NCBI RefSeq assembly: GCF_029961025.1
Contig: NZ_JASBVP010000006.1
Coordinates: forward strand, 124,001 to 188,000
Length of the DNA stretch: 64,000 nucleotides
From: Mycobacterium sp.
GTDB lineage: Bacteria > Actinomycetota > Actinomycetes > Mycobacteriales > Mycobacteriaceae
Direction: 5' to 3'
Positions 49,875-58,828 of this stretch are shown here, piece by piece. Within the stretch, counting starts at the first letter, position 1; every line of letters begins with the position of its first letter. The notes under the pieces were generated by a model that saw only the letters and a list, made by a program, of their open reading frames with translations, did no database searches and was not told where the DNA came from. The translations under genes and the position numbers were made by a program.

Positions 49875-50957
49875 GTGAAGGTTCAGCGTACGAGTGTTGG
49901 TTTGGATGTGCATGCGCGGTCGGTGGTTGGGTGCGCGTTGGACGGAGATACCGGTGAGGTATTCGAACGTCGGTTGACCCCGGATTATCAGGAGATTTTG
50001 GAGTGGTTGCGATCGTTGCCGGGCCGGGTCGCGGTGGCCTATGAGGCTGGCCCGACGGGGTTCGGTCTGGCGCGCTTTCTGGTGGCGGCTGGGGTGATGT
50101 GTCTGGTGGCCGCTCCGTCGAAGCTGCAACGCCCGACCGGGGATCGGGTCAAGACCGATGCCCGTGATGCGGCGCATCTGGCCCGGTTGCTGCATTTGGG
50201 TCAGATTGTGGAGGTCACGGTTCCCAGCGCCGAGCAGGAGGCGGCCCGAGATCTGGTGCGGGCACGAGAGGACTGCCGCGGGGATCTGATGAGTGCCCGG
50301 CATCGATTGTCGAAACTGCTGTTGCGGCAGGGGGTTATCTATTCCGGTGGAGGAACTTGGACCGGCAAGCACGAACTGTGGCTGCAGCGGCAGCGGTTTG
50401 ACGCACCGGCGTTGCAGCTCACCTACGACACGGCACTGGACACGATGCTGGCCACCGTGGATCGCCGTAACCGCCTCGACGAGGCGATCGCCAAGTTGGC
50501 CGCCGACAGCGCCTACACCCCGGTGGTGACCCGGCTGGGTTGTCTGCGCGGGGTCTCGACGCTGACGGCGTTTGGGCTGGCCGTCGAGATCGGCGACTGG
50601 CACCGGTTGACCGGCCGCTCGATCGGCGCCTACCTGGGTCTGGTGCCATGCGAGTACAGCTCGGGGGCTTCCCGCTCGCAGGGGGCGATCACCAAGACCG
50701 GCAACGGCCACGCCCGCCGACTGCTCATCGAGGCGGCCTGGCATCACCGCCAGCCCTACCGACCCGGAATGGTGATGCGGCGCCGCTGGGACGCGGCCAG
50801 CCCGGCAGCACGGGCGCGCGGCCAACAGGCCAACCGGCGCCTGCACGAGCGCTGGTGTCGCTTCGATGCCCGTAACAAGCGCCCGGTGGTCGCCAACACC
50901 GCGATCGCCCGCGAACTGGCGGGCTGGTGCTGGTCACTGGCGGTCCTCGACAGCTAA
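49875..50957 (+). CDS. IS110-family DEDD transposase
   Basis: A 360-residue transposase. The N-terminal RuvC-like domain has VGLDVHARSVVG (Asp), VAYEAGPTGF (Glu) and KTDARDAAHLARLL (Asp, Asp), giving the DEDD set. A coiled linker follows, then the Transposase_20 domain with LRGVSTLTAFGLAVEIGD, cut to its key residues, and LGLVPCEYSSGASRSQGAITKTGN with the conserved Ser. GTG 49875 follows GGGAGG with good spacing; ATG 49860 has none. IS110-type enzymes use a structured guide (bridge) RNA to choose target and donor. The gene looks intact. Confidence 0.93.
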   Translation: MKVQRTSVGLDVHARSVVGCALDGDTGEVFERRLTPDYQEILEWLRSLPGRVAVAYEAGPTGFGLARFLVAAGVMCLVAAPSKLQRPTGDRVKTDARDAAHLARLLHLGQIVEVTVPSAEQEAARDLVRAREDCRGDLMSARHRLSKLLLRQGVIYSGGGTWTGKHELWLQRQRFDAPALQLTYDTALDTMLATVDRRNRLDEAIAKLAADSAYTPVVTRLGCLRGVSTLTAFGLAVEIGDWHRLTGRSIGAYLGLVPCEYSSGASRSQGAITKTGNGHARRLLIEAAWHHRQPYRPGMVMRRRWDAASPAARARGQQANRRLHERWCRFDARNKRPVVANTAIARELAGWCWSLAVLDS

Positions 50958-51271
50958 ACCCGCGCCCTCCACAACTGCCCGAATCGAGCCTGGTGGCGGC
51001 AGCGCCTGGGAGTGACCCGCGAACGCTTTATGAGCAATCCTGTTGCCTGACAACATGATGACGCTCGACCTCTAGATCCGCGATCCACTCCAGCAGAACA
51101 GTCCGTCCTGCGGTAACCAACCCGCGAATATCAGACTTGACACCCGCGTCGACAACCTCGACACGCTCGCCAACCGGGACGATTCGGTCAACCGGAAGCA
51201 GGCGCCCGGCGACGGCCGCGGCGCCTGCTTCCCCCTGCCTGGTTGACAAAACGAATTACATATCAAAGCGT
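50958..51271. other. Non-coding 3' tail after the transposase
   Basis: No convincing gene. A 73-codon minus-strand frame (51028-51249) starts at TTG and reads like a shadow. The stretch carries the long hairpin at 51194-51232 and possible right borders of the IS element. It is the place where an IS1111-type guide RNA would be expected. Confidence 0.5.
51194..51232. repeat. Perfect 13 bp inverted repeat (strong hairpin)
   Basis: GGAAGCAGGCGCC (51194-51206) and GGCGCCTGCTTCC (51220-51232) form a perfect stem with a 13-nt loop. It lies 237 bp after the transposase stop, just inside the likely right end. It could be a bridge-RNA stem-loop, an IS end structure or a terminator. Confidence 0.8.
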
Positions 51272-51313
51272 GATCGGTGCGCGACCGCCGGCCAGCCCGC
51301 CTGAGCGCCGATC
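51272..51313 (-). terminator. Possible terminator of the proline-rich gene
   Basis: GATCGGTGCGC (51272-51282) and GCGCCGATC (51305-51313) pair with one bulged base, immediately after the minus-strand stop at 51315. No U-tract is seen. Confidence 0.35.
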
Positions 51314-51314
51314 G

Positions 51315-51731
51315 CTATGGCGGTGGCGGTCCCCAGGGGCCGGGCGGTGGCGGTCCCCAGGGGTCGGGCGGCGGCGGAGGCCCGGGCGGACCGGGTGGCC
51401 CCGGCCATGGCTGATCGGGCAGGATAAGCAGCGTTTCGGCCGGCGGCTGTGACGTGAAAACGGCTGCGGCAGAAGCAGGTGCCACCATCGCGGCGGTGAC
51501 CACGGCGCCGACGATCGATCCGATGAGACCGGCGGCGACCACCGTCGTGTGGGCGTGGTGCCGGCGCGTTCGTTCGCCAAGGGAAACCGAGGGACGCCGT
51601 TGAGTCGCCGCCAGATTGCCGGCAACCGCCCGGTGTTCGGTGCCCGCGCCGCGTGTGGTGGCCTCGGGGTCGCCGCTGTCGTGCTTCTCGTCGGGGCTCA
51701 TGTCGTTGGGGCTCATGTCGTTGGGGCTCAT
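51315..51731 (-). CDS. Proline-rich single-pass membrane protein with N-terminal repeats
   Basis: A 138-residue protein with three parts. The N-terminus is MSPND-MSPND-MSPDE, made by 15 bp tandem repeats at 51693-51737, each unit with its own ATG (51731, 51716, 51701). A polar segment of about 50 residues follows, then one membrane helix (VVAAGLIGSIVGAVVTAAM, about residues 75-95). The C-terminal 40 residues are Pro/Gly/Trp-rich (PWPGPPGPPGPPPPP and PWGPPPPGPWGPPPP). No family is recognised. The tail should face the periplasm or wall and looks like an adhesion or spacer segment. It is divergent from mqo. Confidence 0.75.
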   Translation of the reverse strand: MSPNDMSPNDMSPDEKHDSGDPEATTRGAGTEHRAVAGNLAATQRRPSVSLGERTRRHHAHTTVVAAGLIGSIVGAVVTAAMVAPASAAAVFTSQPPAETLLILPDQPWPGPPGPPGPPPPPDPWGPPPPGPWGPPPP

Positions 51732-51996
51732 GTTGTGTCCGCCTCGCCGGTGGGAGTTGAGCTGCCGAAGTCGTAGTTTAACGACAGTGACGCTGCGGCA
51801 ACTTTGGTTCCGGAGTGCGGGTGTCTTCTGGACGGGAGCGGCCGCGGCCCGCTCCTCGTTCCCTGACCGCCGAGGCTCCCGCGCCGGGTGATGCGGGCCG
51901 GATTGGCGGGCCCGACGCCATGCCCCGCGGGATAACCTGGGTAGCGCCCCCCGGCGACCCAGCGAGTCCGCGCCAACCCAAGGGACCAGCGATCCG

Positions 51997-53556
51997 GTGT
52001 CACAGCCAGCTCGAACCGCTAAGACGGATGTTGCGCTGGTGGGTGCGGGCATTATGAGCGCCACCCTGGGCGCACTGCTGCGCCGACTGCAGCCGGACTG
52101 GTCGATCACGCTGGTGGAACGGCTGGACGCCGCGGCCGCCGAAAGCACCGACCCATGGAACAACGCCGGGACCGGGCATTCCGCACTGTGCGAGTTGTTT
52201 TACACCCCGGACCGGGACGGCTCCATCGACATCACCAAAGCCGTGCACGTCAATGAGCAATTCCAGGTCACCCGCCAGTTTTGGGCATACGCGGTGGAAT
52301 CCGGCATCGTGACCGACGTTCGGAGCTTCCTGCACCCGATCCCCCACGTCGTCTTCGTGCACGGCGCCGAGCGCGTCGACTATCTGCGCCGCCGTTGCCA
52401 GGCGCTGAGCGCCAACCCGCTGTTCGCCGACACCGAATTCATCGACAGCCCAGATGAATTCGCCCGTCGATTGCCGTTCATGGCGGCACACCGTGACTTC
52501 TCCGAGCCGATAGCGCTCAGCTGGGCCCAACACGGCACCGACGTGGACTTCGGCGCGTTGGCCAAACAGCTCATCGGCTACGGCCTGCGGGGCGGAATGA
52601 CCGCGCTTTTCGGTCATGAGGTCGGGGCCCTGTCGCGGGAGTTCGACGGCAGCTGGACGCTGACGCTCCGCAATCGGCGCACCGCCGAGAAACACCGACT
52701 CAACGCCAAGTTCGTCTTCGTCGGCGCCGGCGGTGGCACGCTGCGGCTGTTACAGCGATCCGGCATCAAGGAGGCCAGGGGATACGGCGGTTTCCCGGTG
52801 GGCGGAAAGTTTCTGCGCAGCGACAACCCCACGCTCACCTCCGCGCATCGGGCCAAGGTGTACGGCTGTCCCGCGCCGGGCGCGCCGGCGATGACGGCAC
52901 CGCACCTGGACGCGCGGGTCATCAACGGCAAGTCGTGGCTGCTGTTCGGGCCGTTCGCCGGCTGGTCGGCGAAATTCTTAAAGCACGGCCGGGCCGGCGA
53001 CCTGCCGCGGTCGGTCAAACCCCACAACGTGGTGCCGATGCTGCGCGGCGGGGTTAGCCAGTTGAGCTTGCTGAATTACCTGATCGGCCAGCTGATGATG
53101 TCCGCACCGGCCCGGGTCGACGCGCTGCGGGAGTTCGCCCCGAGCGCAGCGGACGCGGACTGGGAGACAACGACCGCGGGTCAGCGGGTGCAGGTGATCC
53201 GCCGCGACCGGGTGACAGGCGGGGTGCTCGAGTTCGGGACCACGCTGGTGATCGGTGGCGACGGCAGCATCGCCGGGCTGCTCGGGGCCTCCCCGGGAGC
53301 CTCCACCGCCGTCTCGGCCATGCTCGACGTGCTGGCGCAATGTTTTCCCGGCCGGTACCGATCCTGGCTGCCCACCCTGAAAGACATGGTGCCGTCGCTG
53401 GGTATCCGGTTGTCCGATCAGCCGGCGTTGTTCGAGAAGCTGTGGTCCTGGGGAACCCGGGCGCTGCGCTTGGAGCCCGATACCTCGGGCACGCCCGGCG
53501 GGACCCGCCCGCCAAGACCCGCCATCACCGGCTGGAGAAACCCGACGGCGCGGTGA
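51997..53556 (+). CDS. mqo: Malate:quinone oxidoreductase (C-terminus altered)
   Basis: A 519-residue membrane-associated flavoprotein oxidising malate to oxaloacetate with quinone reduction. It has [20 protein letters not shown] (FAD), [17 protein letters not shown], the [15 protein letters not shown] segment and [22 protein letters not shown] 51997 is the start. The conserved sequence ends near [12 protein letters not shown] (about 53478); the last 26 residues are an out-of-frame reading of a GNAT gene remnant, so the natural stop has been lost by deletion. Rv2852c is about 26 residues shorter. Activity is probably kept. Confidence 0.93.
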   Translation: MSQPARTAKTDVALVGAGIMSATLGALLRRLQPDWSITLVERLDAAAAESTDPWNNAGTGHSALCELFYTPDRDGSIDITKAVHVNEQFQVTRQFWAYAVESGIVTDVRSFLHPIPHVVFVHGAERVDYLRRRCQALSANPLFADTEFIDSPDEFARRLPFMAAHRDFSEPIALSWAQHGTDVDFGALAKQLIGYGLRGGMTALFGHEVGALSREFDGSWTLTLRNRRTAEKHRLNAKFVFVGAGGGTLRLLQRSGIKEARGYGGFPVGGKFLRSDNPTLTSAHRAKVYGCPAPGAPAMTAPHLDARVINGKSWLLFGPFAGWSAKFLKHGRAGDLPRSVKPHNVVPMLRGGVSQLSLLNYLIGQLMMSAPARVDALREFAPSAADADWETTTAGQRVQVIRRDRVTGGVLEFGTTLVIGGDGSIAGLLGASPGASTAVSAMLDVLAQCFPGRYRSWLPTLKDMVPSLGIRLSDQPALFEKLWSWGTRALRLEPDTSGTPGGTRPPRPAITGWRNPTAR

Positions 53557-53702
53557 TCGGTACGCTGCGGCTGATGGAAGAGCATGCCGCTGGCGCAAAG
53601 GTGTTCCGCATCGGTCGGCTGGGCCGCCCGGCTCCGTTGCAGGCCGCTGCCGGGCCGGTAGCGCGGGCGGGGGGGACCGGCACCGGGGCGGTGCTGGCGT
53701 GA
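53508..53702 (+). pseudogene. Remnant of a GNAT acetyltransferase (Rv2851c-like)
   Basis: In the frame one base off from mqo, [15 protein letters not shown] and [20 protein letters not shown] match the interior of Rv2851c as remembered (TRHFWLETPDG and [20 protein letters not shown]). The first 50 or so residues and the acetyl-CoA-binding C-terminal half are missing; after GRLGRP the frame is random. The remnant overlaps the mqo 3' end and touches the chelatase start. It is a deletion scar. Confidence 0.8.
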
Positions 53703-55540
53703 CACCTTATCCGTTCAGTGCGATCGTCGGACAGGACCAGCTGCGGCTGGCGCTGTTGTTGTGCGCGGTGCGTCCGGAGATCGGCGGGGTGCTCATCCGC
53801 GGCGAGAAGGGCACCGCCAAGTCCACCGCGGTGCGCGGGCTGGCCGCCCTGCTGTCCGGCGTGGCCGAGGGCGCCGGCCTGGTCGAGCTGCCGATCGGCG
53901 CCACCGAGGACCGGGTGATCGGCTCGCTGGATCTGCAGCGGGTGCTGCGCGACGGCGAGCACGCGTTCTCCCCGGGACTGCTGGCCCGCGCCCACCGCGG
54001 GGTGCTCTACGTCGACGAGGTCAACCTGCTGCAAGATCACCTGGTCGACCTGCTGCTCGATGCCGCCGCGATGGGGCGGGTGCACATCGAGCGCGACGGC
54101 ATCTCCTATTCCCATGAGGCCCGGTTCGTGCTGATCGGCACCATGAATCCGGAGGAGGGCGAGCTGCGCCCGCAGCTGCTGGACCGCTTCGGCCTGACGG
54201 TCGACGTGCACGCGCCGCGCGACGTCGACGTGCGGATGCGGGTCATCCGCCGGCGGATGGCCTACGAGGCCGACCCCGACGGGTTCGCCGCTCGTTATGC
54301 CGGCGCCGACGCCGAGCTGGCTGATCGGATCGCCGCGGCCCGCCGGCTTGCCGGCGAGGTGGTGCTGCCCGATGACGAGTTGCGTCGCATCGCGAGCCTG
54401 TGCGCGGCGTTCGATGTCGACGGCATGCGCGCCGATCTGGTGGTGGCCCGCACCGCGGTGGCGCACGCGGCCTGGCGGGGCTGTCGCACCGTCGGCGAGC
54501 AGGATATCCGGGTGGCCGCCGAGCTGGCGCTGCCGCATCGGCGGCGCCGGGACCCGTTCGACGAGCCGGGCATCGACCGCCAACGGTTGGACGCGGCGCT
54601 GGCGCAGGCCGGCGCCGCCGGTGCCCCCGGCGAGCCCGACCCGGATCCCGACCCGCCGGGTGGCGGAGGCTCGACCGGGATGGACCCTGAACCGTTACCC
54701 GGGAATACCGGGAACACCGGGTCGGCGCCGCAGTCCCCCAAGCCAAGCGCGCCGCCGTCAGCGACGTTTCGGCCCCGTGCGCTGACCGTGCCCGGGGTTG
54801 GCGCGGGGGCGCCCGGACGGCGGTCGCGGGCCCGCAACGCCTGTGGCGCGGTGGTGGCCGCGACCGACAGCCCCGGCGGTCACGGGGTGCATCTGTTTGC
54901 GACCGTGCTGGCCGCCGCCAAGCGCGGCGGTGGTCCGGGCCCGTTGCGCCCGCAGCCCACCGACGTGCGCCGCGCCGTGCGCGTGGGCCTCGAGGGCAAT
55001 CTGGTGGTCTTTCTCGTCGACGCCTCCGGTTCGATGGCGGCCCGCGACCGCATGGCCGCGGTCAGCGGTGCCGCCTTGTCGCTGCTGCGCGACGCCTACC
55101 AGCGGCGCGACCAGGTCGCGGTGATCACGTTCCGCGGGGCGGGGGCGCGGCTGCTGCTCCCGCCGACCTCGTCGGCGCACATCGCCGGGCGTCGGCTCGC
55201 CGGGTTCGACACCGGCGGCAAGACGCCGCTCGCCGAAGGCCTGCTGGCGGCCCGTGAGCTGATCGTTCGGGAGAAGGTGCGCGACCGGGCGCGCCGTCCC
55301 CTGGTGGTGGTGCTCACCGACGGACGGGCCACCGGCGGCCCGGATCCGTTGGGCCGCAGTCGATCAGCTGCCGCCCGGCTGGCCGCCGAACGGGTCGCAG
55401 CGGTCGTCGTGGATTGCGAAACCCAGCATGCGAGACTGGGGCTTGCCGGGGAACTGGCCCGCTGGCTCGGCGCACCGAGCGTGCGGTTGCCGCAGTTGCG
55501 CGCCGATCATTTGACCCGCGCCGTGCGCGGCGCAGCGTGA
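53699..55540 (+). CDS. Magnesium/cobalt chelatase-type AAA+ protein with VWA domain
   Basis: A 613-residue fusion of a ChlI-like AAA+ domain and a ChlD-like integrin I domain. Walker A is GEKGTAKST, Walker [12 protein letters not shown], then a Pro/Gly/Asp-rich linker at about residues 310-385 ([11 protein letters not shown]), and a MIDAS motif [12 protein letters not shown]. It corresponds to Rv2850c. The following cobO, cobB and cysG genes suggest cobalt insertion in corrin synthesis, but the large CobN subunit is not in the window. GTG 53699 is used. Confidence 0.9.
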   Translation: MTPYPFSAIVGQDQLRLALLLCAVRPEIGGVLIRGEKGTAKSTAVRGLAALLSGVAEGAGLVELPIGATEDRVIGSLDLQRVLRDGEHAFSPGLLARAHRGVLYVDEVNLLQDHLVDLLLDAAAMGRVHIERDGISYSHEARFVLIGTMNPEEGELRPQLLDRFGLTVDVHAPRDVDVRMRVIRRRMAYEADPDGFAARYAGADAELADRIAAARRLAGEVVLPDDELRRIASLCAAFDVDGMRADLVVARTAVAHAAWRGCRTVGEQDIRVAAELALPHRRRRDPFDEPGIDRQRLDAALAQAGAAGAPGEPDPDPDPPGGGGSTGMDPEPLPGNTGNTGSAPQSPKPSAPPSATFRPRALTVPGVGAGAPGRRSRARNACGAVVAATDSPGGHGVHLFATVLAAAKRGGGPGPLRPQPTDVRRAVRVGLEGNLVVFLVDASGSMAARDRMAAVSGAALSLLRDAYQRRDQVAVITFRGAGARLLLPPTSSAHIAGRRLAGFDTGGKTPLAEGLLAARELIVREKVRDRARRPLVVVLTDGRATGGPDPLGRSRSAAARLAAERVAAVVVDCETQHARLGLAGELARWLGAPSVRLPQLRADHLTRAVRGAA

Positions 55541-55561
55541 GTCGGCCGGGGGTGCCGAGCT

Positions 55562-56176
55562 ATGCCACAGGGGCGTCCGCTTGAGGTTCCCGACGACGGG
55601 CTGACCACCCGGGCCAGGCGCCACACGCCGGTGCTGGCGGTGCACACCGGGGCGGGCAAGGGGAAATCGACGGCCGCGTTCGGGATGGCGTTGCGGGCGT
55701 GGAACGCCGGACTGTCCGTCGCGGTGTTTCAGTTCGTCAAGAGCGCCCGCTGGAAGGTCGGTGAGGAGGGCGCGTTCCGCGAGCTCGGCCGGCTGCACGA
55801 CGAGCACGGGTTGGGCGGGTCGGTGGAATGGCACAAAATGGGTGCCGGCTGGTCGTGGTCGCGCAAGTCCGGGACCGACGGCGATCACGTGGCGGCCGCC
55901 GCGAACGGCTGGGCCGAGATCGCCCGTCGCCTCGCCGGCTGCCGCCACGACTTCTACCTGCTCGACGAGTTCACCTACCCGCTGCAATGGGGGTGGGTCG
56001 ACGTCGACGACGTGGTGGACACGCTGCTGTCGCGCCCCGGCCGCCAGCACGTGGTGATCACCGGGCGCGATGCCCCGCAGCGACTGATCGACGCCGCCGA
56101 CCTGGTGACCGAGATGACCAAGATCAAGCACCCGATGGATGCCGGGCGCAAGGGCCAACAAGGCATCGAGTGGTGA
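55562..56176 (+). CDS. cobO: Cob(I)alamin adenosyltransferase, CobA/CobO type
   Basis: A 204-residue enzyme adding the adenosyl group to corrinoids. It has the P-loop HTGAGKGKSTAAFG, the VFQFVKSARWKVGEE segment, and DEFTYPLQWGWVD near the end. It corresponds to Rv2849c. The stop overlaps the cobB start (GTGA). Confidence 0.96.
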   Translation: MPQGRPLEVPDDGLTTRARRHTPVLAVHTGAGKGKSTAAFGMALRAWNAGLSVAVFQFVKSARWKVGEEGAFRELGRLHDEHGLGGSVEWHKMGAGWSWSRKSGTDGDHVAAAANGWAEIARRLAGCRHDFYLLDEFTYPLQWGWVDVDDVVDTLLSRPGRQHVVITGRDAPQRLIDAADLVTEMTKIKHPMDAGRKGQQGIEW

Positions 56177-57609
56177 GCGTCCCCGCCGTGATCGTCGCCG
56201 CGCCCGCGTCGGGAAGCGGAAAGACAACCGTCGCAACGGGTCTGATGGGCGCATTGCGCCAGGCCGGCCATGCGGTCGCACCGTTCAAGGTGGGACCGGA
56301 CTTCATCGACCCGGGTTATCACTGCCTGGCCGCCGGGCGGCCCGGGCGCAACCTGGACCCGGTGCTGGTGGGGGAGCAGCTCATCGGGCCGCTGTATGCG
56401 CACGGCGCGGCCGGGGCGGACGTCGCGGTGCTCGAAGGGGTGATGGGCCTGTTCGACGGGCGCATCGGCGCCGACGCCCCCACGCCGGCGCCCGGATCCA
56501 CCGCGCACGTGGCCGGACTGCTGGGCGCCCCGGTGCTCCTGGTGGTCGACGCCCGCGGCCAAAGCCACAGCATCGCCGCGCTGCTGCACGGCTTTTCGAC
56601 GTTCGACCCCGCAACCCGCGTCGCCGGCGTCATTCTCAACCGGGTCGGGTCCGCCAGACACGAGCAGGTGTTGCGCCAGGCCTGTGCCCAGGCCGGTGCG
56701 ACGGTCGTCGGCGCGATTCCGCGCAGCGACACGGTGGAGGTGCCCGCCCGCCATCTGGGTCTGGTCACCGCCGTGGAGTACGGCCGGCGTGCCCGCAGCG
56801 CGGTGGCGGCGATGACAGCGTTGGTGGCCCGCCACGTCGACCTGGCCGCGGTGGTGGCACTCGCACAGAGCCGAATCGTAGCCCCGGCGTGGGATCCGGT
56901 GGCCGCGGTGGGCGGGGCGGGCGAGCCGCCGTGCCCGCCGGTGAGTCGGGCCGGGCGACCCACCGCAAGGCGGACCCCCCGGGCCCGGATCGCCGTGGCC
57001 GGCGGGAAGGCGTTCAGCTTCGGCTATCCCGAACACGGTGAGCTGTTGTGGGCCGCCGGCGCCGAGGTGGCCGAATTCGATCCGCTGTGCGACCCGCTGC
57101 CCGACGACACCGACGGGGTGGTGCTGCCCGGTGGGTTTCCCGAGCAGTACGCCGCCGAGCTCTCCAGCAACGACCTCGCCCGCCACCGGATCACCGCCCT
57201 GGCCGCCGCCGGTGCGCCGGTGCACGCCGAATGCGCTGGGCTGACATATCTGCTTTCCGAACTCGACGGCTACCCGATGTGCGGTGTGCTGGCCGGATCG
57301 GCGCGTTTCACCAGCCGCCTCACGTTGGGCTATCGCAACGCCGTTGCGACGGCCGATTCGCCGCTCTACACCGCGGGGCAACGTGTGGTCGGCCACGAAT
57401 TTCACCGAACCTCAGCCACATTCGCCAAGAGCTATCCCCCGGCATGGGTGTATCCGGGGCCCGGGGGTGGCGCGGTGCGTGACGGGGTGGTGCACGCCGG
57501 TGTGCACGCGTCCTATCTGCACACCCATCCGGCCGCGGCCCCGGATGCGGTGGCGCGCTTCGTCGACCACGCCGCCGGCTCGGGAAACACGGTGTCCGGT
57601 GGCCGATAA
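56173..57609 (+). CDS. cobB: Cobyrinic acid a,c-diamide synthase
   Basis: A 478-residue glutamine amidotransferase that amidates the a and c side chains of (hydrogeno)cobyrinate. The synthase domain has the P-loop ASGSGKTTVATGL, FKVGPDFIDPGYH and EGVMGLFDG; the glutaminase domain has VVLPGGFPEQYA, the Cys in VHAECAGL and a C-terminal His in SYLHTHP. GTG 56173 overlaps the cobO stop; the 3' end overlaps cysG by 11 bp. It corresponds to Rv2848c. Confidence 0.96.
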   Translation: MSVPAVIVAAPASGSGKTTVATGLMGALRQAGHAVAPFKVGPDFIDPGYHCLAAGRPGRNLDPVLVGEQLIGPLYAHGAAGADVAVLEGVMGLFDGRIGADAPTPAPGSTAHVAGLLGAPVLLVVDARGQSHSIAALLHGFSTFDPATRVAGVILNRVGSARHEQVLRQACAQAGATVVGAIPRSDTVEVPARHLGLVTAVEYGRRARSAVAAMTALVARHVDLAAVVALAQSRIVAPAWDPVAAVGGAGEPPCPPVSRAGRPTARRTPRARIAVAGGKAFSFGYPEHGELLWAAGAEVAEFDPLCDPLPDDTDGVVLPGGFPEQYAAELSSNDLARHRITALAAAGAPVHAECAGLTYLLSELDGYPMCGVLAGSARFTSRLTLGYRNAVATADSPLYTAGQRVVGHEFHRTSATFAKSYPPAWVYPGPGGGAVRDGVVHAGVHASYLHTHPAAAPDAVARFVDHAAGSGNTVSGGR

Positions 57610-58795
57610 GCCGTACCTGGTCGGTCTGCGGCTGGCCGGCAAGAAAGTCGTCGTGGTTGGCGGCGGCACGGTCGCCCAGCGCCGGTTACCGCTGCTGATC
57701 GCCAGCGGCGCCGACGTTCACGTCATCACCCGCAGGGCCACCCGCGCTGTCGAGGCGATGAGCCGAATTACCTTGTTGCTGAGGGATTATCGTGACGGCG
57801 ACCTCGAGGGGGCGTGGTATGCGATCGCGGCGACCGACGACGCGGACGTGAACGCCGCCGTGGTCGCCGAGGCTGAGCGGCGGCGAATCTTTTGCGTGCG
57901 TGCCGACGTCGCCGCGGAGGGCACCGCGGTCACCCCGGCGTCATTCGAGTACGCAGGGCTGTCGGTCGGAGTACTGGCCGGCGGTGAACATCGCCGCTCG
58001 GCGGCCATCCGCTCGGCGATCCGCGAGGCGCTACAACAGGGTGTCATCGCCGCCGACACCGACGACGTCATACCGGGCGGGGTGGCGCTGATCGGCGGCG
58101 GTCCGGGCGATCCCGAGCTGATCACCGTCCGCGGTCGTCGGCTGCTCTTTCGGGCCGATGTCGTGATCGCCGACCGGCTGGCGCCACCCGAACTGCTGGC
58201 CGAGCTGCCGCCGCACGTCGAGGTGATCGACGCCGCCAAGATCCCCTACGGCCGCGCCATGGCCCAGGACGCCATCAACGCGGTGATGATCGAGCGGGCC
58301 AAAGCCGGCAAGTTCGTGGTCCGCCTCAAAGGCGGTGACCCGTTTGTGTTCGCCCGCGGCTACGAGGAGTTTTTGGCCTGCACCGACGCCGGGCTGCCGG
58401 TGACCGTGGTGCCGGGTGTGACCAGCGCCATAGGGGTGCCCGCGTTAGCGGGTGTTCCGGTCACCCACCGCGGTGTCTGCCATGAGTTTGTGGTGGTCAG
58501 CGGGCATCTTCCCCCGGGGCACCCCGAATCGTTAGTGAATTGGGATGCAATAGCGGCGATGTCGGGCACCATCGTTTTGCTGATGGCGGTGGAACACTTC
58601 GAGTTGTTCGCTGAGGCTTTGCTACGAGGCGGCCGGCCTGCGCAGACGCCGGTGCTGGCGGTGCAACACGGAACAATGGCCGCACAACGCACTTTGCGGG
58701 CAACGCTGGCGGAGGCACCGGAGAAGATCCGCGCAGCGGGCCTTCGGCCTCCCGCGGTCATCGTGATCGGCCCGGTGGCCGCGTTCGGCGCTTAA
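57599..58795 (+). CDS. cysG: Siroheme synthase / uroporphyrinogen-III methyltransferase
   Basis: A 398-residue protein. The N-terminal dehydrogenase/ferrochelatase part has VVVVGGGTVAQRRLPLL; the C-terminal SUMT part has LIGGGPGDPELITVRG, VRLKGGDPFVFARGYEE and PGVTSAIGVPALAGVPVTHRG, cut to its key residues. It makes precorrin-2 and siroheme, feeding cobalamin and sulfite/nitrite reductases. GTG 57599 is used. It corresponds to Rv2847c. Confidence 0.95.
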   Translation: MADKPYLVGLRLAGKKVVVVGGGTVAQRRLPLLIASGADVHVITRRATRAVEAMSRITLLLRDYRDGDLEGAWYAIAATDDADVNAAVVAEAERRRIFCVRADVAAEGTAVTPASFEYAGLSVGVLAGGEHRRSAAIRSAIREALQQGVIAADTDDVIPGGVALIGGGPGDPELITVRGRRLLFRADVVIADRLAPPELLAELPPHVEVIDAAKIPYGRAMAQDAINAVMIERAKAGKFVVRLKGGDPFVFARGYEEFLACTDAGLPVTVVPGVTSAIGVPALAGVPVTHRGVCHEFVVVSGHLPPGHPESLVNWDAIAAMSGTIVLLMAVEHFELFAEALLRGGRPAQTPVLAVQHGTMAAQRTLRATLAEAPEKIRAAGLRPPAVIVIGPVAAFGA

Positions 58796-58828
58796 ACAAT
58801 TCTTAAGATTACTGTAAGGTGGCCCGTT

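Larger units (their letters stand above)
49819..51253 (+). mobile_element. IS110-superfamily insertion sequence (IS1111-like layout), ends approximate
   Basis: The element contains one transposase gene (49875-50957) with little DNA before it and about 290 bp of non-coding DNA after it. Left flank GTTGCCGACA (49819-49828) resembles GTTGCCTGACA (51042-51052) and GGTTGACA (51241-51248); one of these may be the right border. Imperfect subterminal inverted repeats lie at the two gene ends (TGTGGGAGGCCC near 49861 and the complement of TGTGGAGGGCGC near 50963-50974), as in IS1111-group elements. It occupies the place of a PE_PGRS gene in M. tuberculosis. Both ends need comparison with an empty site. 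Confidence 0.6.

Noticed and set aside
51028..51249. A 73-codon minus-strand frame after the transposase
   Set aside because: TTG start, no ribosome-binding site, crosses the long hairpin, and no motif is seen. It is more likely non-coding IS tail.
55975..57405. A 476-codon minus-strand frame opposite cobB
   Set aside because: Antisense shadow of a conserved gene; no ribosome-binding site or recognisable domain.
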